64,000 bases of DNA from G963677325 sp963677325 (GCA_963677325.2 CAXXGM010000014.1:186001-250000), one strand, 5' to 3'; positions 46,175 through 55,458 are shown, counted from the first letter of the stretch. Program-made: numbers and translations. The notes: generated from the letters alone by a model not told the origin.

Positions 46175-46924
46175 ATGATAATACATTGGCACATAAGCAA
46201 TAGTGACATAAAAAGGGTAAATGAATTTGTCGAACAGAACCACAATAAATTTGTGGAAAAAAGAATTTCCCGTAATATTAAAAGGCAGAATATACTGATA
46301 GACCGTACCAATATCCTAAAATGCATGCTTTTGTCTTTGTTAACCTCTCAAAAAAGGCCCGGCCCCGACAGCCCGGTGGGAGTTTTTATGAGAAAGGAAC
46401 CCTTCCCGGTTTCATACCATAAATTATCACAGACAAAGGATGCAGAGACTTTTGTCAGGCAGGTCTTACACCAACATGGCTTAGACCATTCCCTTAATAA
46501 CATTTCCAAATACTTTGCTATAAACCTTGGATTTCTGGAGTACAATAACTGGATATTATTTGGAAACATTGAAACCATTCTTCACAAAGAGGCCTCGAAA
46601 GAAACAGAGAGAATAATTGCAGATAATATAGACCAATCATTTAAGGGTTTTGGATCAAAACAAGCCAGAGGCTTTCTCCAGGCTCTTGGACTCACAAAAT
46701 ATGAAATACCCATTTATTCAAGGACGTCGGACTGGTTAAATAAATTTGGGTTTCCCGTCACATTAAATTCAGTAGCCTTGCAAGATAAAGATTATTACCA
46801 TTTCGTGTCCGATGGAATTCAAATGCTGTGCGAAAAAGCAAATATCTATCCTTGTGTTCTGGAAGCGGCAATATACTCAAGCTACGACAGCGACATTTGG
46901 ACCAAAGACAATATTATCTATTGA
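46175..46924 (+). CDS. HhH-GPD-like DNA glycosylase superfamily protein, catalytic Asp apparently replaced
   Basis: About 249 residues from the ATG at 46175. LKCMLLSLLTSQKRPGPDSPVG resembles the first helices of the endonuclease III fold, and GFGSKQARGFLQALGLTKYE followed by IPIYSRTSDWLNKFGF resembles its helix-hairpin-helix and following loop. In catalytic members the loop carries an Asp (as in V-D-T-H, or I-P-x-D-S-R in similar uncharacterised proteins); here the aligned residue is Tyr. A DNA-binding or repair role is plausible but activity is doubtful. The start is uncertain; TTG at 46160 is also possible. Confidence 0.55.
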   Translation: MIIHWHISNSDIKRVNEFVEQNHNKFVEKRISRNIKRQNILIDRTNILKCMLLSLLTSQKRPGPDSPVGVFMRKEPFPVSYHKLSQTKDAETFVRQVLHQHGLDHSLNNISKYFAINLGFLEYNNWILFGNIETILHKEASKETERIIADNIDQSFKGFGSKQARGFLQALGLTKYEIPIYSRTSDWLNKFGFPVTLNSVALQDKDYYHFVSDGIQMLCEKANIYPCVLEAAIYSSYDSDIWTKDNIIY

Positions 46925-47139
46925 AAGTGTCCCAATCTTATAACGATTGATTACTTACCACAAAAACAAATCACCCCAACAAATAATCCTCATCAACGAA
47001 TCCGTGTGCCATCTAAATTTTTTCTATTTTCGCATCCGGTAATAATAGCCGGATGATTGTGTAAAAACCGGTGAATAATGAAAAACAAACAATTATCAGA
47101 CTGATGATAATTTATTTGCACGTGTAAAATTAAAACAGG

Positions 47140-47775
47140 ATGGGAGCATTTTTTCAAGAAATTATAACCTGGTACATGGACCATGTTACCTATTGGACTA
47201 TTTATCTGATGATGGCCATCGAAAGCACATTCATACCCCTTCCTTCTGAAATCGTGATTCCGCCGGCTGCATATAAGGCGGCAAATGGCGATTTAAATAT
47301 TTTCCTCGTTGTTATATCCGGAACATTAGGGGCACTTTCAGGGGCCCTTTTCAATTATTATTTCGCCAAACTTTTGGGAAACCGACTGCTCATGCAATTT
47401 GCCAGGACACGCCTGGCGCGAATGATGATGGTCAATCCTTCTACCATTGAGAAATCAAAGCGTTATTTTGAAAAACATGGCAAAACTTCAACCCTCATCG
47501 GCCGCCTTGTCCCCGGAATCCGGCATCTGATTTCATTACCTGCAGGTCTGGCGAACATGAATCTTAAGGATTTTATGCTCTATACAGTGATCGGCTCCAT
47601 GACCTGGAACATTATCCTGGCCATGATGGGGTATTTCTTCTTTACACAAAAAGAACTGCTGGATAAATACTTCAATCATATTTCAATTGGATTGCTGGTC
47701 TTAGGTCTGGGGTACATTGCTTTTCTCGTTTTCAAAGGAATCAAACGAAAAAAAGCAAATGCCTTAAAATCCTGA
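47140..47775 (+). CDS. DedA/SNARE-associated family membrane protein
   Basis: A 211-residue protein with four to five membrane segments. Diagnostic motifs are ESTFIPLPSEIVIPPAAYKA (E-x-x-x-P-x-P-x-E) and GRLVPGIRHLISLPAGLANM (G-R-x-x-P-x-x-R plus P-A-G). The family includes undecaprenyl-phosphate flippases and proton-linked transporters. It is monocistronic. Confidence 0.92.
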   Translation: MGAFFQEIITWYMDHVTYWTIYLMMAIESTFIPLPSEIVIPPAAYKAANGDLNIFLVVISGTLGALSGALFNYYFAKLLGNRLLMQFARTRLARMMMVNPSTIEKSKRYFEKHGKTSTLIGRLVPGIRHLISLPAGLANMNLKDFMLYTVIGSMTWNIILAMMGYFFFTQKELLDKYFNHISIGLLVLGLGYIAFLVFKGIKRKKANALKS

Positions 47776-48242
47776 TTTGTCCCTGTCTGAACTCTGGAAA
47801 ATGAAATACATCAACACAAGGAAAGAACATAAATTAAGGAATAGAACGATTTCTTTCTTTTCATGGGGATAACTTTATACAACATCCGGTAAAACAAGCT
47901 ATTAAAACCATAATAAAGAAAACAAAACCCATAATTATTAACATATTATTTCCCTACTTTCCTACTTCCTACTTTTAAAAAATCCAACCAATACAAAACG
48001 AAGGGAAATGATGATTTAAGCCTCCTTGATTTATGTTTAATTTTAACATCTGCCTCAACTTCAAGCCATTGCAATTTATTTTGATCCCTGATCAAAACTC
48101 GTGGAAAATTGGGAAGATGCAGATTGTCATTCATTGTTAAATTTTCCCACCAAATTTTATAAACCATCGTGTAAAGACGCCGTGAGACCCGAAAGAGGTC
48201 ATGGAATTGAATGGCCATGAGTCTATAACTTACGGCAAAAAT
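47776..48242. other. Intergenic region without recognised content
   Basis: 467 bp, AT-rich. A minus-strand 90-codon ORF (47946-48218) has no recognisable motif and an atypical composition, so it is not called. No hairpin terminator or repeat array was seen. Confidence 0.35.
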
Positions 48243-49667
48243 TCAATTATTTTTATAATAACTAACCAGGAAATCTTCTAGCACCTTCCCTATTCCGTTC
48301 CCTTCAAAATTATTTACGATTAAAGCAAAGATAATTTTCCTGCCTTTCAGACTCGTAAACATACCGGCCAGGCTTCTGACTCTCTTCATGGAGCCGGTCT
48401 TGGCCCGGAGATTCTTCTCCAGCGGAGTCCCCTTAAAAGAATATTCAAGCGTTCCGCTCACTCCGGCAAGAGGCAGTGAATCGAAAAAAATCTCCCGGTA
48501 TTCCCCCTTGTTCATGTAGTTCAAAATTTCAACCAGAGTTCTGGGACAAATATTATTTGATCTCGAAAGTCCACTCCCGTCCGTAGGATAAAATCCCTCC
48601 AGGTTAATGTTTTTCTTCTCCCAAAACTCAGTCAGACCTTCGATGGAAGATTTAAGCGACGGATCTTTTTTCTGAGCTCTCCCAATTTCCCGTAAAAGTT
48701 GTTCCGCGAAAAGATTGAGACTTTTCTGATTCAGAGGAACAATCAACTGACTCAATTCAGGGGAGGATTTTTCCAAAAGTAAATCAAACTGTTTCGGTTT
48801 AGTTATTTTTTTGACCTTTCCTTCCAGCAAAATACCTTTTGACGCAAGAATTTCACGGAAAGAAACAGCTGCAGTAACAGCTGGGTCCGGAGTGGCCGCT
48901 TTGACTACAAAATCACTCCTGTTCACAGGAATGGTTCCGACAACTTCCTGCTTATAAGAATAAGGGGCTCCGAAGACGCAGGATAAATCCATATTCCCAT
49001 TAGAGGAAACCACTTTGTTATCCAGTTCCAGTCCTTCGATGACCGGGTTAGTATAGGCTATTTCCGCTGAATGCCCCTCCCCGAACGGAGAGCTGAAATG
49101 AATTTCATAAAGATTGTCAAAATAGCTTAGGGCCGAAACTCCGGCACCATAATAATTGCCTATATCCTCCCAGATCCATCCTCCCGGTATGGGAAAATTT
49201 TCCATGGCGGAGATATCAATCAGAAGGTCTCCGTGAATTCTCCTGATCCCCGATTCACGGATCGTTTCAGCCCAATCCTCAAAGGTGCCTTTGTAATAAT
49301 CGGTAAAATAGCGTGAATAAAATGCAGGATCGCATCCTCCTTTGATCACAACATCACCTTTCAGCACACCGGTCTCCTTTTCAATTTCGCCGGAATATCC
49401 CACAGCGGTTTTAAACCTGAATTGGGGTCCCAAAATCTCCAGGGCAGCAGCTGTGGTCACAAGCTTCATGACCGACGCCGGAACAAGGCTCTTCTGGGAA
49501 GTGGAATTCTGCAAAACTTCCCCCGTAACAGCATCAATGGCGTAAAAAGAATAACTTGCCGTACGGAGAATTTTATTGGAAGAAATTGCATACAATCCTT
49601 TCTGAGCGTAACTGCAAAAAAGGATATTAAAAAATAGTATAAACAGAAGGCTCCTTTTCATTTCCAT
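48243..49667 (-). CDS. dacB: D-alanyl-D-alanine carboxypeptidase/endopeptidase (PBP4 family)
   Basis: A 474-residue peptidase S13. The signal peptide ends near CSYAQ. Active-site S-x-x-K: Ser65-Val-Met-Lys68 in LVPASVMKLVTT; S-x-N in GSGLSRSNN near residue 365; K-T-G in RAKTGSMKRV near 432. It trims or cleaves peptidoglycan cross-bridges in the periplasm. It is divergent from crcB across the tandem array. Confidence 0.95.
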   Translation of the reverse strand: MEMKRSLLFILFFNILFCSYAQKGLYAISSNKILRTASYSFYAIDAVTGEVLQNSTSQKSLVPASVMKLVTTAAALEILGPQFRFKTAVGYSGEIEKETGVLKGDVVIKGGCDPAFYSRYFTDYYKGTFEDWAETIRESGIRRIHGDLLIDISAMENFPIPGGWIWEDIGNYYGAGVSALSYFDNLYEIHFSSPFGEGHSAEIAYTNPVIEGLELDNKVVSSNGNMDLSCVFGAPYSYKQEVVGTIPVNRSDFVVKAATPDPAVTAAVSFREILASKGILLEGKVKKITKPKQFDLLLEKSSPELSQLIVPLNQKSLNLFAEQLLREIGRAQKKDPSLKSSIEGLTEFWEKKNINLEGFYPTDGSGLSRSNNICPRTLVEILNYMNKGEYREIFFDSLPLAGVSGTLEYSFKGTPLEKNLRAKTGSMKRVRSLAGMFTSLKGRKIIFALIVNNFEGNGIGKVLEDFLVSYYKNN

Positions 49668-49774
49668 GAGTTTAATCCAAAAATAAGTAAAATGTCATTC
49701 ACTTTGCAGCCATTCCTGAAACAATCTATGCCCCCCACTGCCCAACAACCACCAAATTCAATGACAACAAACCC

Positions 49775-49961
49775 TAATGACATCGAATCTTATTGACAGC
49801 GAAGCTTATTAACGGCGAAGCCTATTAACGGCGAAGCTTATGACAGCGAAGCTTATGACAGCGAAGCTTATGACAGCGAAGCTTATGACAGCGAAGCTTA
49901 TGACAGCGAGGCTTATTGACGGCGAAGCCTATTAACGGCGAAGCCTATTGACAGCGAACCT
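49775..49961 (+). repeat. Tandem array of 12 units, 15-16 bp (TATTGACAGCGAAGCT type), upstream of crcB
   Basis: Twelve contiguous units: four of 16 bp, five nearly identical 15-mers (TATGACAGCGAAGCT, 49839-49913) and three of 16 bp. There is no spacer, so it is not a CRISPR. It lies between divergent dacB and crcB, within 40 bp of the crcB start. A homologous array is at 61971-62201. Confidence 0.92.
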
Positions 49962-49999
49962 TTATGACCAATAACATTATTTTTTATCTTTACGCCTTG

Positions 50000-50380
50000 A
50001 TGAAAGAAATATTAATTGTAGGAATCGGTGGAGGAATCGGAAGCATTGTGAGATTGCTTTCCCAAAGAGGAATCCAAAGAATGGTTGAAATATCATTCCC
50101 TCTGGGAACCTTTTTTATAAACATCATAGGAAGTTTCATAATCGGCGTGGTTTATGCCCTTTCGGAAAGGGGAAACTTCCTCACTCCTGAAATAAGACTG
50201 TTCCTGACTGTCGGCTTCTGTGGGGGCTTTACCACGTTCTCCACTTTTTCCTATGACAATTTCAACATGATCTCTGAAAAACTCTGGCAGTCCCTCCTGC
50301 TCAATGTTGGGGGAAGTCTGTTTTTTGGAATTCTCGCTGTTTATCTTGGTGTAGCGGCCGTCAGACTTGTTTTTTCCTAA
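50000..50380 (+). CDS. crcB: Fluoride efflux channel CrcB/Fluc
   Basis: A 126-residue four-helix protein. The ATG at 50000 (MKEILIVGIGGGIGSIVR) gives the usual N-terminus; an upstream in-frame ATG at 49964 adds an unlikely 12 residues. Signature motifs are FPLGTFFINIIGSFIIG and GFCGGFTTFSTFS. It works as a dual-topology dimer exporting fluoride. No fluoride riboswitch was recognised upstream; a tandem array is there instead. A DUF190 gene, often next to crcB, is 4.7 kb downstream. Confidence 0.93.
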   Translation: MKEILIVGIGGGIGSIVRLLSQRGIQRMVEISFPLGTFFINIIGSFIIGVVYALSERGNFLTPEIRLFLTVGFCGGFTTFSTFSYDNFNMISEKLWQSLLLNVGGSLFFGILAVYLGVAAVRLVFS

Positions 50381-50392
50381 TCGATATATCCG

Positions 50393-50530
50393 ATCCCTTG
50401 CCGTCAACTTTAGTTGACCGTACAAGGCTAAAAAACAGATGGCTTTAGCCACATTTTTGCTAAGCAGAATGTGGCTAAAGCCAAATAAAACAGCAATTTA
50501 CACCGTCAACAGAAGCTGACGGCAAGGGAT
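50393..50530. repeat. 138-bp palindromic REP-like element, copy 1 (beside the RAYT gene)
   Basis: Ends ATCCCTTGCCGTCA and TGACGGCAAGGGAT are perfect inverted repeats. Inside, each end has its own small palindrome (GTCAACTTTAGTTGAC), and the centre is a 16-bp-arm hairpin TGGCTTTAGCCACATT / AATGTGGCTAAAGCCA. Same length and layout as 54669-54806. Confidence 0.9.
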
Positions 50531-50680
50531 AAAGATTTCTGAAATTGCCAATCTCTTTCTGGATTTGTCTATTGTTTTTAGCTTTTGGGACACCGCACCA
50601 GCCGCTCCGAACTCCTTATACACAGATCCGGAGAAGCTGGGATTTGCTGGCTGCCCCTGCAATCCCTCGCTAGCCTCGCT

Positions 50681-50702
50681 AGCGCGGGTCTGTGACCCGT
50701 GC
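50681..50702. repeat. GC-rich hairpin downstream of the RAYT gene
   Basis: GCGCGGGTC / GACCCGTGC around TGT, with a direct CCTCGCTAG duplication just left. It could be a terminator remnant or another REP-type hairpin. Confidence 0.45.
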
Positions 50703-50720
50703 TCTGTTGAACCTGAACGC

Positions 50721-51221
50721 TCAATTAACATACTCAATTAAAGTAATATCAAGCATTCCTTTCTCTCTGGAATAATCAACAGCACTGCTGTACATATAGT
50801 GCTCTGCCTTAAAGACCAAACCTTCTTCAACCGGGTTCTGATGGATGTAATCCAATTTCTGATCAATCACTGCATTGCTCCAAAGTTCGATTGGCTTGTT
50901 GTCCGTTCTCCAAAACCGGTAGCCATCGGGGGTCTTAAACTGACTTAACAGCCATTCCTTCCTGCTTTCTATTGGGTTATCGATTATAGCCTTGATAACG
51001 GCTTTGCTGGTAAACTTTTTATAATCCCGGAGAATATCCTGCAAAAAATATCCCTCGGCTGCTCTTACGATCAAATGAATATGATTGGTCATGATGCACC
51101 AGGCAAATATTTCCAATCCTTTGTGTTTTTGACAATATTCCAGATTCTCAACTAAAATATTCTTGTACTCATTACGCGTAAAAACATCAACCCAGCTCCT
51201 CCGGATTTGCACCAAAATCAT
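50721..51221 (-). CDS. REP-associated tyrosine transposase (RAYT, IS200-like Y1), probably 5'-truncated
   Basis: About 166 residues. The HUH motif is in WCIMTNHIHLIV, followed by YFLQDILRDYKKFTSKAVIKAI and QKLDYIHQNPVEEGLV with the candidate catalytic Tyr, and HYMYSSAVDY near the end. These segments are typical of Bacteroidota RAYTs. The expected first strand (YFVTLTV-like before WVDVFTR) is missing: the reading starts MILVQIRRSWVDVF and a stop lies close upstream. The protein may be inactive or use an unusual start. It lies 190 bp from a 138-bp REP-like element, its presumed substrate type. Confidence 0.85.
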   Translation of the reverse strand: MILVQIRRSWVDVFTRNEYKNILVENLEYCQKHKGLEIFAWCIMTNHIHLIVRAAEGYFLQDILRDYKKFTSKAVIKAIIDNPIESRKEWLLSQFKTPDGYRFWRTDNKPIELWSNAVIDQKLDYIHQNPVEEGLVFKAEHYMYSSAVDYSREKGMLDITLIEYVN

Positions 51222-51434
51222 TCAAAGCGCTGGTGCTGATTTGCAATTAACACCTGTTAACCAATGATTTACAATCATTTTTACAATTTCCCATCCCCTC
51301 TCTTCGTTGAAATCATGTTTCACATTTCAATATTACATAAATTTTTACAAATTTAAATTACGGGATTTCATAATAACAGATCTCCCGGGTATGAATGCCC
51401 CTGTACCAAAAGGATGAAAGTCCGCTTTTGCTGA

Positions 51435-51466
51435 TTGCTTCGCGTTAATTCTTTTTACTATATTTG
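51435..51466 (+). promoter_or_regulatory. Predicted promoter of the MFS gene
   Basis: TTG (51435-51437), 21 bp, TATATTTG (51459-51466), an exact -7 consensus. Its position rules out the longer in-frame start at 51464 and supports the ATG at 51497. Confidence 0.6.
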
Positions 51467-51496
51467 AAGTGCTGTTATAAACTCATCAATTCTGCC

Positions 51497-52738
51497 ATGA
51501 AAAGAAATTATTCCATAGTCATACTCATTTTTCTCACCTTTTTTGTCATTTCATTCCTCACCAATGTAATGGGAGTCTTAATTCCGGAAGCAAAGGATGA
51601 CTTTAAAGTCAGCAATACCATGGCGGCTTTTCTTCCGCTCTTTTTTTTCATTGCTTACGGGATCATGTCAATCCCTGCGGGACTGCTGACTGAAAAATAC
51701 AAAGAAAAAAGAGTGATGCTCCTGGCCTTTTCGTCAGCCCTGGCTGGTTCTCTCTTATTTGCACTTCTCCCGAGATATGGAGTAATGCTCGGATCCTTGT
51801 TCATGATCGGAATGGGAATGGCTTTCCTGCAGGTGGCAATAAATCCTCTCCTTCGTGTTTCAGGCGGTGAAGAAAATTTCGCCTTCAATTCCGTGACCGC
51901 ACAGCTGTTTTTTGGGGCAGCTTCCTTTTTAAGCCCTATGCTTTATTCCTATCTTGTAAAAGAGCTTGCCCCAGGCAGTACTCCGAATGCATTTATTAAA
52001 ATCATTGGAAGCATCACTCCCCCGGAACTTCCCTGGGTTTCCATCTATTGGATTTTTGCCCTCATAATTATTTCTATGATTCTAATCATCTCAACAGCAA
52101 GGCTTCCAAAAGTTGAATTAAACGAGGATGAGAAAACCGGGAACTGGAAAACCATCACCTATCTTTTCAAAAACAGAACAGTCGTTCTTTTCTTTCTCGG
52201 GATATTCTGTTATGTTGGGACAGAACAAGGAGTTTCCAACTGGATTTCCGAATACCTGAGAAACTATCATGGAATGAGACCTGAAGTGGAAGGCGCTAAA
52301 GCGGTCCAATGGTTTTGGTTATTGATGACAATTGGCTGTTTTATCGGCCTGGGATTGTTAAAACTGATGAACAGCAAAATCATCCTTAGGATTTTCGTTC
52401 TGGCCGCAATGGCTGCATTAGCCACTGCTTTAATAACGACAGATGGAAAAACAGCATTCTATGCCTTTATCTGTGTCGGTTTCTTTGCCTCTGTCATGTG
52501 GTCAATTGTTTTCTCCCTTGGAATGAACTCAATGGCCGGACATCACGGCTCTTTTTCGGGTATTCTGTGTTCCGGAATTATGGGTGGGGCCATCACGCCC
52601 GTGATTGTGGGTTCCCTTGCGGATCTGTTTAGTTTAAGGATAGGTTTATTATTTAACTTTCTTACGTTAGCCTATCTTCTCAGCATCTCCTTCTGGGCAA
52701 AACCGCTTATATCCAATAAAACAATATTTGATAAATAA
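51497..52738 (+). CDS. MFS sugar permease (FucP/GGP-like)
   Basis: A 413-residue protein with twelve predicted helices. The first helices read VILIFLTFFVISFLTNVMGVLIPEAK and GIMSIPAGLLTEKYKEKRVML, with the loop 2-3 motif (GLLTEKYKEKR). AFLQVAINPLLRVSGG is characteristic of the fucose/glucose-galactose permease branch, which uses proton symport. The substrate is not determinable from sequence. Confidence 0.88.
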   Translation: MKRNYSIVILIFLTFFVISFLTNVMGVLIPEAKDDFKVSNTMAAFLPLFFFIAYGIMSIPAGLLTEKYKEKRVMLLAFSSALAGSLLFALLPRYGVMLGSLFMIGMGMAFLQVAINPLLRVSGGEENFAFNSVTAQLFFGAASFLSPMLYSYLVKELAPGSTPNAFIKIIGSITPPELPWVSIYWIFALIIISMILIISTARLPKVELNEDEKTGNWKTITYLFKNRTVVLFFLGIFCYVGTEQGVSNWISEYLRNYHGMRPEVEGAKAVQWFWLLMTIGCFIGLGLLKLMNSKIILRIFVLAAMAALATALITTDGKTAFYAFICVGFFASVMWSIVFSLGMNSMAGHHGSFSGILCSGIMGGAITPVIVGSLADLFSLRIGLLFNFLTLAYLLSISFWAKPLISNKTIFDK

Positions 52739-53065
52739 ATTTCACTGAGGCCAGATTAAAAATTAAACCTAATTGGTAATCCATTTGTTTACATTGACAG
52801 AGTAATTTATATCTTCATAAGTGAATAAAAAGTTCTTTTTATCGTTATCTTTATAAAGGCTGTTTTAAGTAATTGGAATAAAATAATGCCATATGAGGCT
52901 TATAGCTGTAGGTGTTTAGTCCAAAGGTCAAAGGAGATATTATGATCCTTCAGCCTAAAGTCTAAAGTCTAAACTCCTTCAGCCTAAAAATGTGAATTCC
53001 TTCTCGCACAGGAGGATGATTATAGGCGAGTTCCATCTGGCCATTAAAAAACAAATTATAATCAG
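52739..53065. repeat. Intergenic region with a CTAAAGT heptamer array
   Basis: 327 bp with no gene. 52948-52990 holds CAGCCTAAAGTCTAAAGTCT and CTTCAGCCTAAA, the complement of the GGCTTTA family. The orientation relative to the flanking plus-strand genes is opposite to the composite elements. Confidence 0.65.
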
Positions 53066-54364
53066 ATGAAAGACCAAAAGATAAATCCGGTAAAATATAT
53101 CATTAATTTTATTTTAATGATTCTGGCGGGTATCTGTTGCACCAACTTTATATCGGCCGCTCCATCCAATTTCAATCAACCGGATTCTTTAACTTATTTA
53201 CAGTATAAGGGATCTGTAATTGACAACTCCTCTAAAAAGCCTCTTGCTTTTGTTACCATGGCCGTAAACGGGACAAACATCGCCACCATCAGCAATTCGG
53301 AAGGACAATTTATCCTGAAAGTACCCAAAAACTTAACCGATGCAAAAGTGACGGTTACCCTTCTGGGATATCAAAGAAGACAACTTAATCTTTCCGGTTT
53401 TAATAAGGAAAATAATGTGGTCGGTCTCAATAACCTTCCGGTCACATTAAGTGAAGTCACTGTTTACCCTAAAAATCCGGAGTGGCTCATGCGGGATGTC
53501 ATGAACAGGAGAAGTCTGAATTATTATGCAGACCCCATGTTCATGACAGCATTTTATCGTGAAACAATTAAAAAAAGAAGAACCTATGTTTCACTTTCTG
53601 AAGCTGTTGTCGAAATCCTAAAACAACCGGTTACTTCTCCTAAAATAGATTTTGCCCATCTTTACAAGGCCCGTAAAAACACAGATTACAATAAGATTGA
53701 CACGGTTGCCTTTAAACTGCAGGGAGGTCCCATTAACAATCTGATGCTCGATATCATGAAGAATCCTGATCTGATCTTCTCCGAAGACATGTTTGGAAAT
53801 TATACCTTCAGCTTTGACGATGTGGCAAAAATCGGAGATCATTACATGTATGTCCTTGGATTCAAACAGAAACCGCACATAAAATTACCTTTATATTATG
53901 GCGTTCTTTATATCGATACGGAAACCCTGGCCGTGACCAGAGCTACATTTAATCTGAATGTGGAAGATCGCAATGCAGCAAGTGAAATGTTTATTAAGAA
54001 AAAACCTTCCGGATCAAAAGTTTATCCTTTGTCTGCAAGTTATCAAATCAATTACAGAGAAGTGAATGGAAAGTGGTATTATGGCTATTCCAGGGGAGAT
54101 ATAACTTTTAAAATCGTGTGGAAAAAAAGATTATTCAACAAAGTATATGATTCCTCGATTGAAATGCTCGTCACGGATTGGGAAAAAATAGCTGACAATC
54201 CGATCAGACAATCCGAAAGGATTAAACCATCCATTATTATGGCAGATCAGGTTACCGGATTCGCTGATCCTGATTTCTGGGGAGCTTACAATGTCATTGA
54301 GCCTGAAAAACCGATTGAATCAGCCATAAAGAAAATCCAGAAAAACCTGGAGAGAAAGAAATGA
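53066..54364 (+). CDS. Secreted protein with CarboxypepD_reg-like domain
   Basis: A 432-residue protein with a signal peptide (hydrophobic IINFILMILAGICCTNFISA, cleavage after SAA). Residues about 50-130 form a carboxypeptidase regulatory-like beta-sandwich (YKGSVIDNSSKKPLAFVTMAV ... NSEGQFILKVP). The rest (EWLMRDVMNRRSLNYYADPMF, FYRETIKKRRTYVSLSEAVVEI) matches a common uncharacterised Bacteroidota family found at the outer membrane. It lacks the TonB-dependent barrel. The function is unknown. Confidence 0.85.
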   Translation: MKDQKINPVKYIINFILMILAGICCTNFISAAPSNFNQPDSLTYLQYKGSVIDNSSKKPLAFVTMAVNGTNIATISNSEGQFILKVPKNLTDAKVTVTLLGYQRRQLNLSGFNKENNVVGLNNLPVTLSEVTVYPKNPEWLMRDVMNRRSLNYYADPMFMTAFYRETIKKRRTYVSLSEAVVEILKQPVTSPKIDFAHLYKARKNTDYNKIDTVAFKLQGGPINNLMLDIMKNPDLIFSEDMFGNYTFSFDDVAKIGDHYMYVLGFKQKPHIKLPLYYGVLYIDTETLAVTRATFNLNVEDRNAASEMFIKKKPSGSKVYPLSASYQINYREVNGKWYYGYSRGDITFKIVWKKRLFNKVYDSSIEMLVTDWEKIADNPIRQSERIKPSIIMADQVTGFADPDFWGAYNVIEPEKPIESAIKKIQKNLERKK

Positions 54365-55077
54365 TTTTTACATTTCATGAATTAGGGACGAATAGAAGAT
54401 CAACGAAGCTAATTTGCCCGAAAGCATCATAATTGAATCATTTGTGGTTAACTTTAAAATACCACTTGCAAGTATCAGTAAATAATATAGATATAGACGT
54501 TCTTTTATTTTTTGATTTGATTTGCTTGATAGTTTTGTGAAAAATAGACGAAACTATGAATACAAGCAAGTTTTAGAGATTCCTCACTTCTTACCGATGA
54601 CAGATTTTTTAGAAAAGCATTTTGAGGGGCGGCAAAAGATTCCCCGGGAGATGTTCAAAAATGTATTCATCCATTGCCGTCAGTTTCAACTGACGGAAAA
54701 GCAGTTAAGAAAGCAATGGCTTTAGCCACATTTAGTTATTGCAGAATGTGGCTAAAGCCATTGTTAACAGCATGGTACCCATCAGCTAAAGCCGACGGCA
54801 ATGGATTAGGGCCCATTCTCCCTCCTGTCATTAACGCATCATGTCCCATTTTTTGGGTAGGCTCGCAGAATGACAATTTACCTTTTTAGGAGCGAAGCGG
54901 AATGAGGAATCTGATATTCAAAGAAAAAGAATCATCCTAAAGGTATTCAATTATAATTTGCAACAAACTTGGTGAAAATCGTAAAAAAAAATCCTTAAAT
55001 TACCTAAGAATTTCATCTCATGCGTTCGTGCTAATTCGTAACAAATTCGTGAAATTTGATAACTGAAATAAAAAGAA
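54365..55077. other. Intergenic region containing REP element copy 2 and a TTCGT core
   Basis: 713 bp without a gene. It holds the 138-bp palindromic element (54669-54806) and, at 55023-55058, the GTTCGTGCTAATTCGTAACA core oriented with the downstream DUF190 gene. A 67-codon frame at 54522-54725 partly overlaps the palindrome and is probably not real. Confidence 0.6.
54669..54806. repeat. 138-bp palindromic REP-like element, copy 2
   Basis: Ends ATCCATTGCCGTC / GACGGCAATGGAT, inner TCAGTTTCAACTGA palindrome, and a central hairpin TGGCTTTAGCCACATT / AATGTGGCTAAAGCCA with arms identical to copy 1. The spacer bases differ. No RAYT gene adjoins this copy, as expected for a dispersed non-autonomous element. 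Confidence 0.9.
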
Positions 55078-55458
55078 ATGGAACTAAAAGGGAAGGCAAT
55101 AAACTTGAGAATTTATTGCGGGGAATCAGATAAATTCGACGGACAGCCTTTATACGAAGCCATCGTGTTTTCAGCAAGACATGCCGGGCTGGCTGGAGCA
55201 ACCTCCTATCGCGGGATTATGTCCTATGGTCCAAGTCATTCTATCCACACAATTAAAGTCTTTGCGCTTTCAAGCGATTTGCCAATCATCATCGACATTG
55301 TAGATTCGGAAGAACGAATCATGGAATTCATTCCTACAGCAGAAAAGATGATGTCCACATCCGGCAAAGGTGGAATGATTGTGACAAGCGAAGTTACGGT
55401 TCACAGGTACGAACCGGGAAAAGGAGCTAACAAGCAAGAACATAAGGATATAAGCTAA
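55078..55458 (+). CDS. DUF190 family protein (PII-like)
   Basis: A 126-residue protein: KAINLRIYCGESDKFDGQPLYEAIV, then HAGLAGATSYRGIMSYGPSHSIH, SSDLPIIIDIVDSEERI and KGGMIVTSEVTVHRY. This is the standard DUF190 pattern, a PII-like ferredoxin fold. In many genomes the gene follows crcB directly; here it is separated from crcB by the RAYT, REP and permease genes. Its role in fluoride handling is suggested by genomic association only. Confidence 0.9.
   Translation: MELKGKAINLRIYCGESDKFDGQPLYEAIVFSARHAGLAGATSYRGIMSYGPSHSIHTIKVFALSSDLPIIIDIVDSEERIMEFIPTAEKMMSTSGKGGMIVTSEVTVHRYEPGKGANKQEHKDIS

Noticed and set aside
47946..48218. 90-codon minus-strand ORF between dedA and dacB
   Set aside because: No family resemblance and atypical composition for this genome; likely chance.
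49775..49961. Possible CRISPR array
   Set aside because: Units are contiguous 15-16-mers without unique spacers, and no cas gene is near. The same applies to 61971-62201.
49668..49999. Fluoride riboswitch upstream of crcB
   Set aside because: No pseudoknot-forming fluoride aptamer core could be found; the space is mostly tandem array.
50721..51221. Complete insertion sequence
   Set aside because: Only a RAYT-type protein is present, with no IS200/IS605 ends or target duplications visible around it.
54522..54725. 67-codon ORF, possibly a transposase fragment
   Set aside because: Its second half translates the palindromic element and the first half shows no clear RAYT motif.
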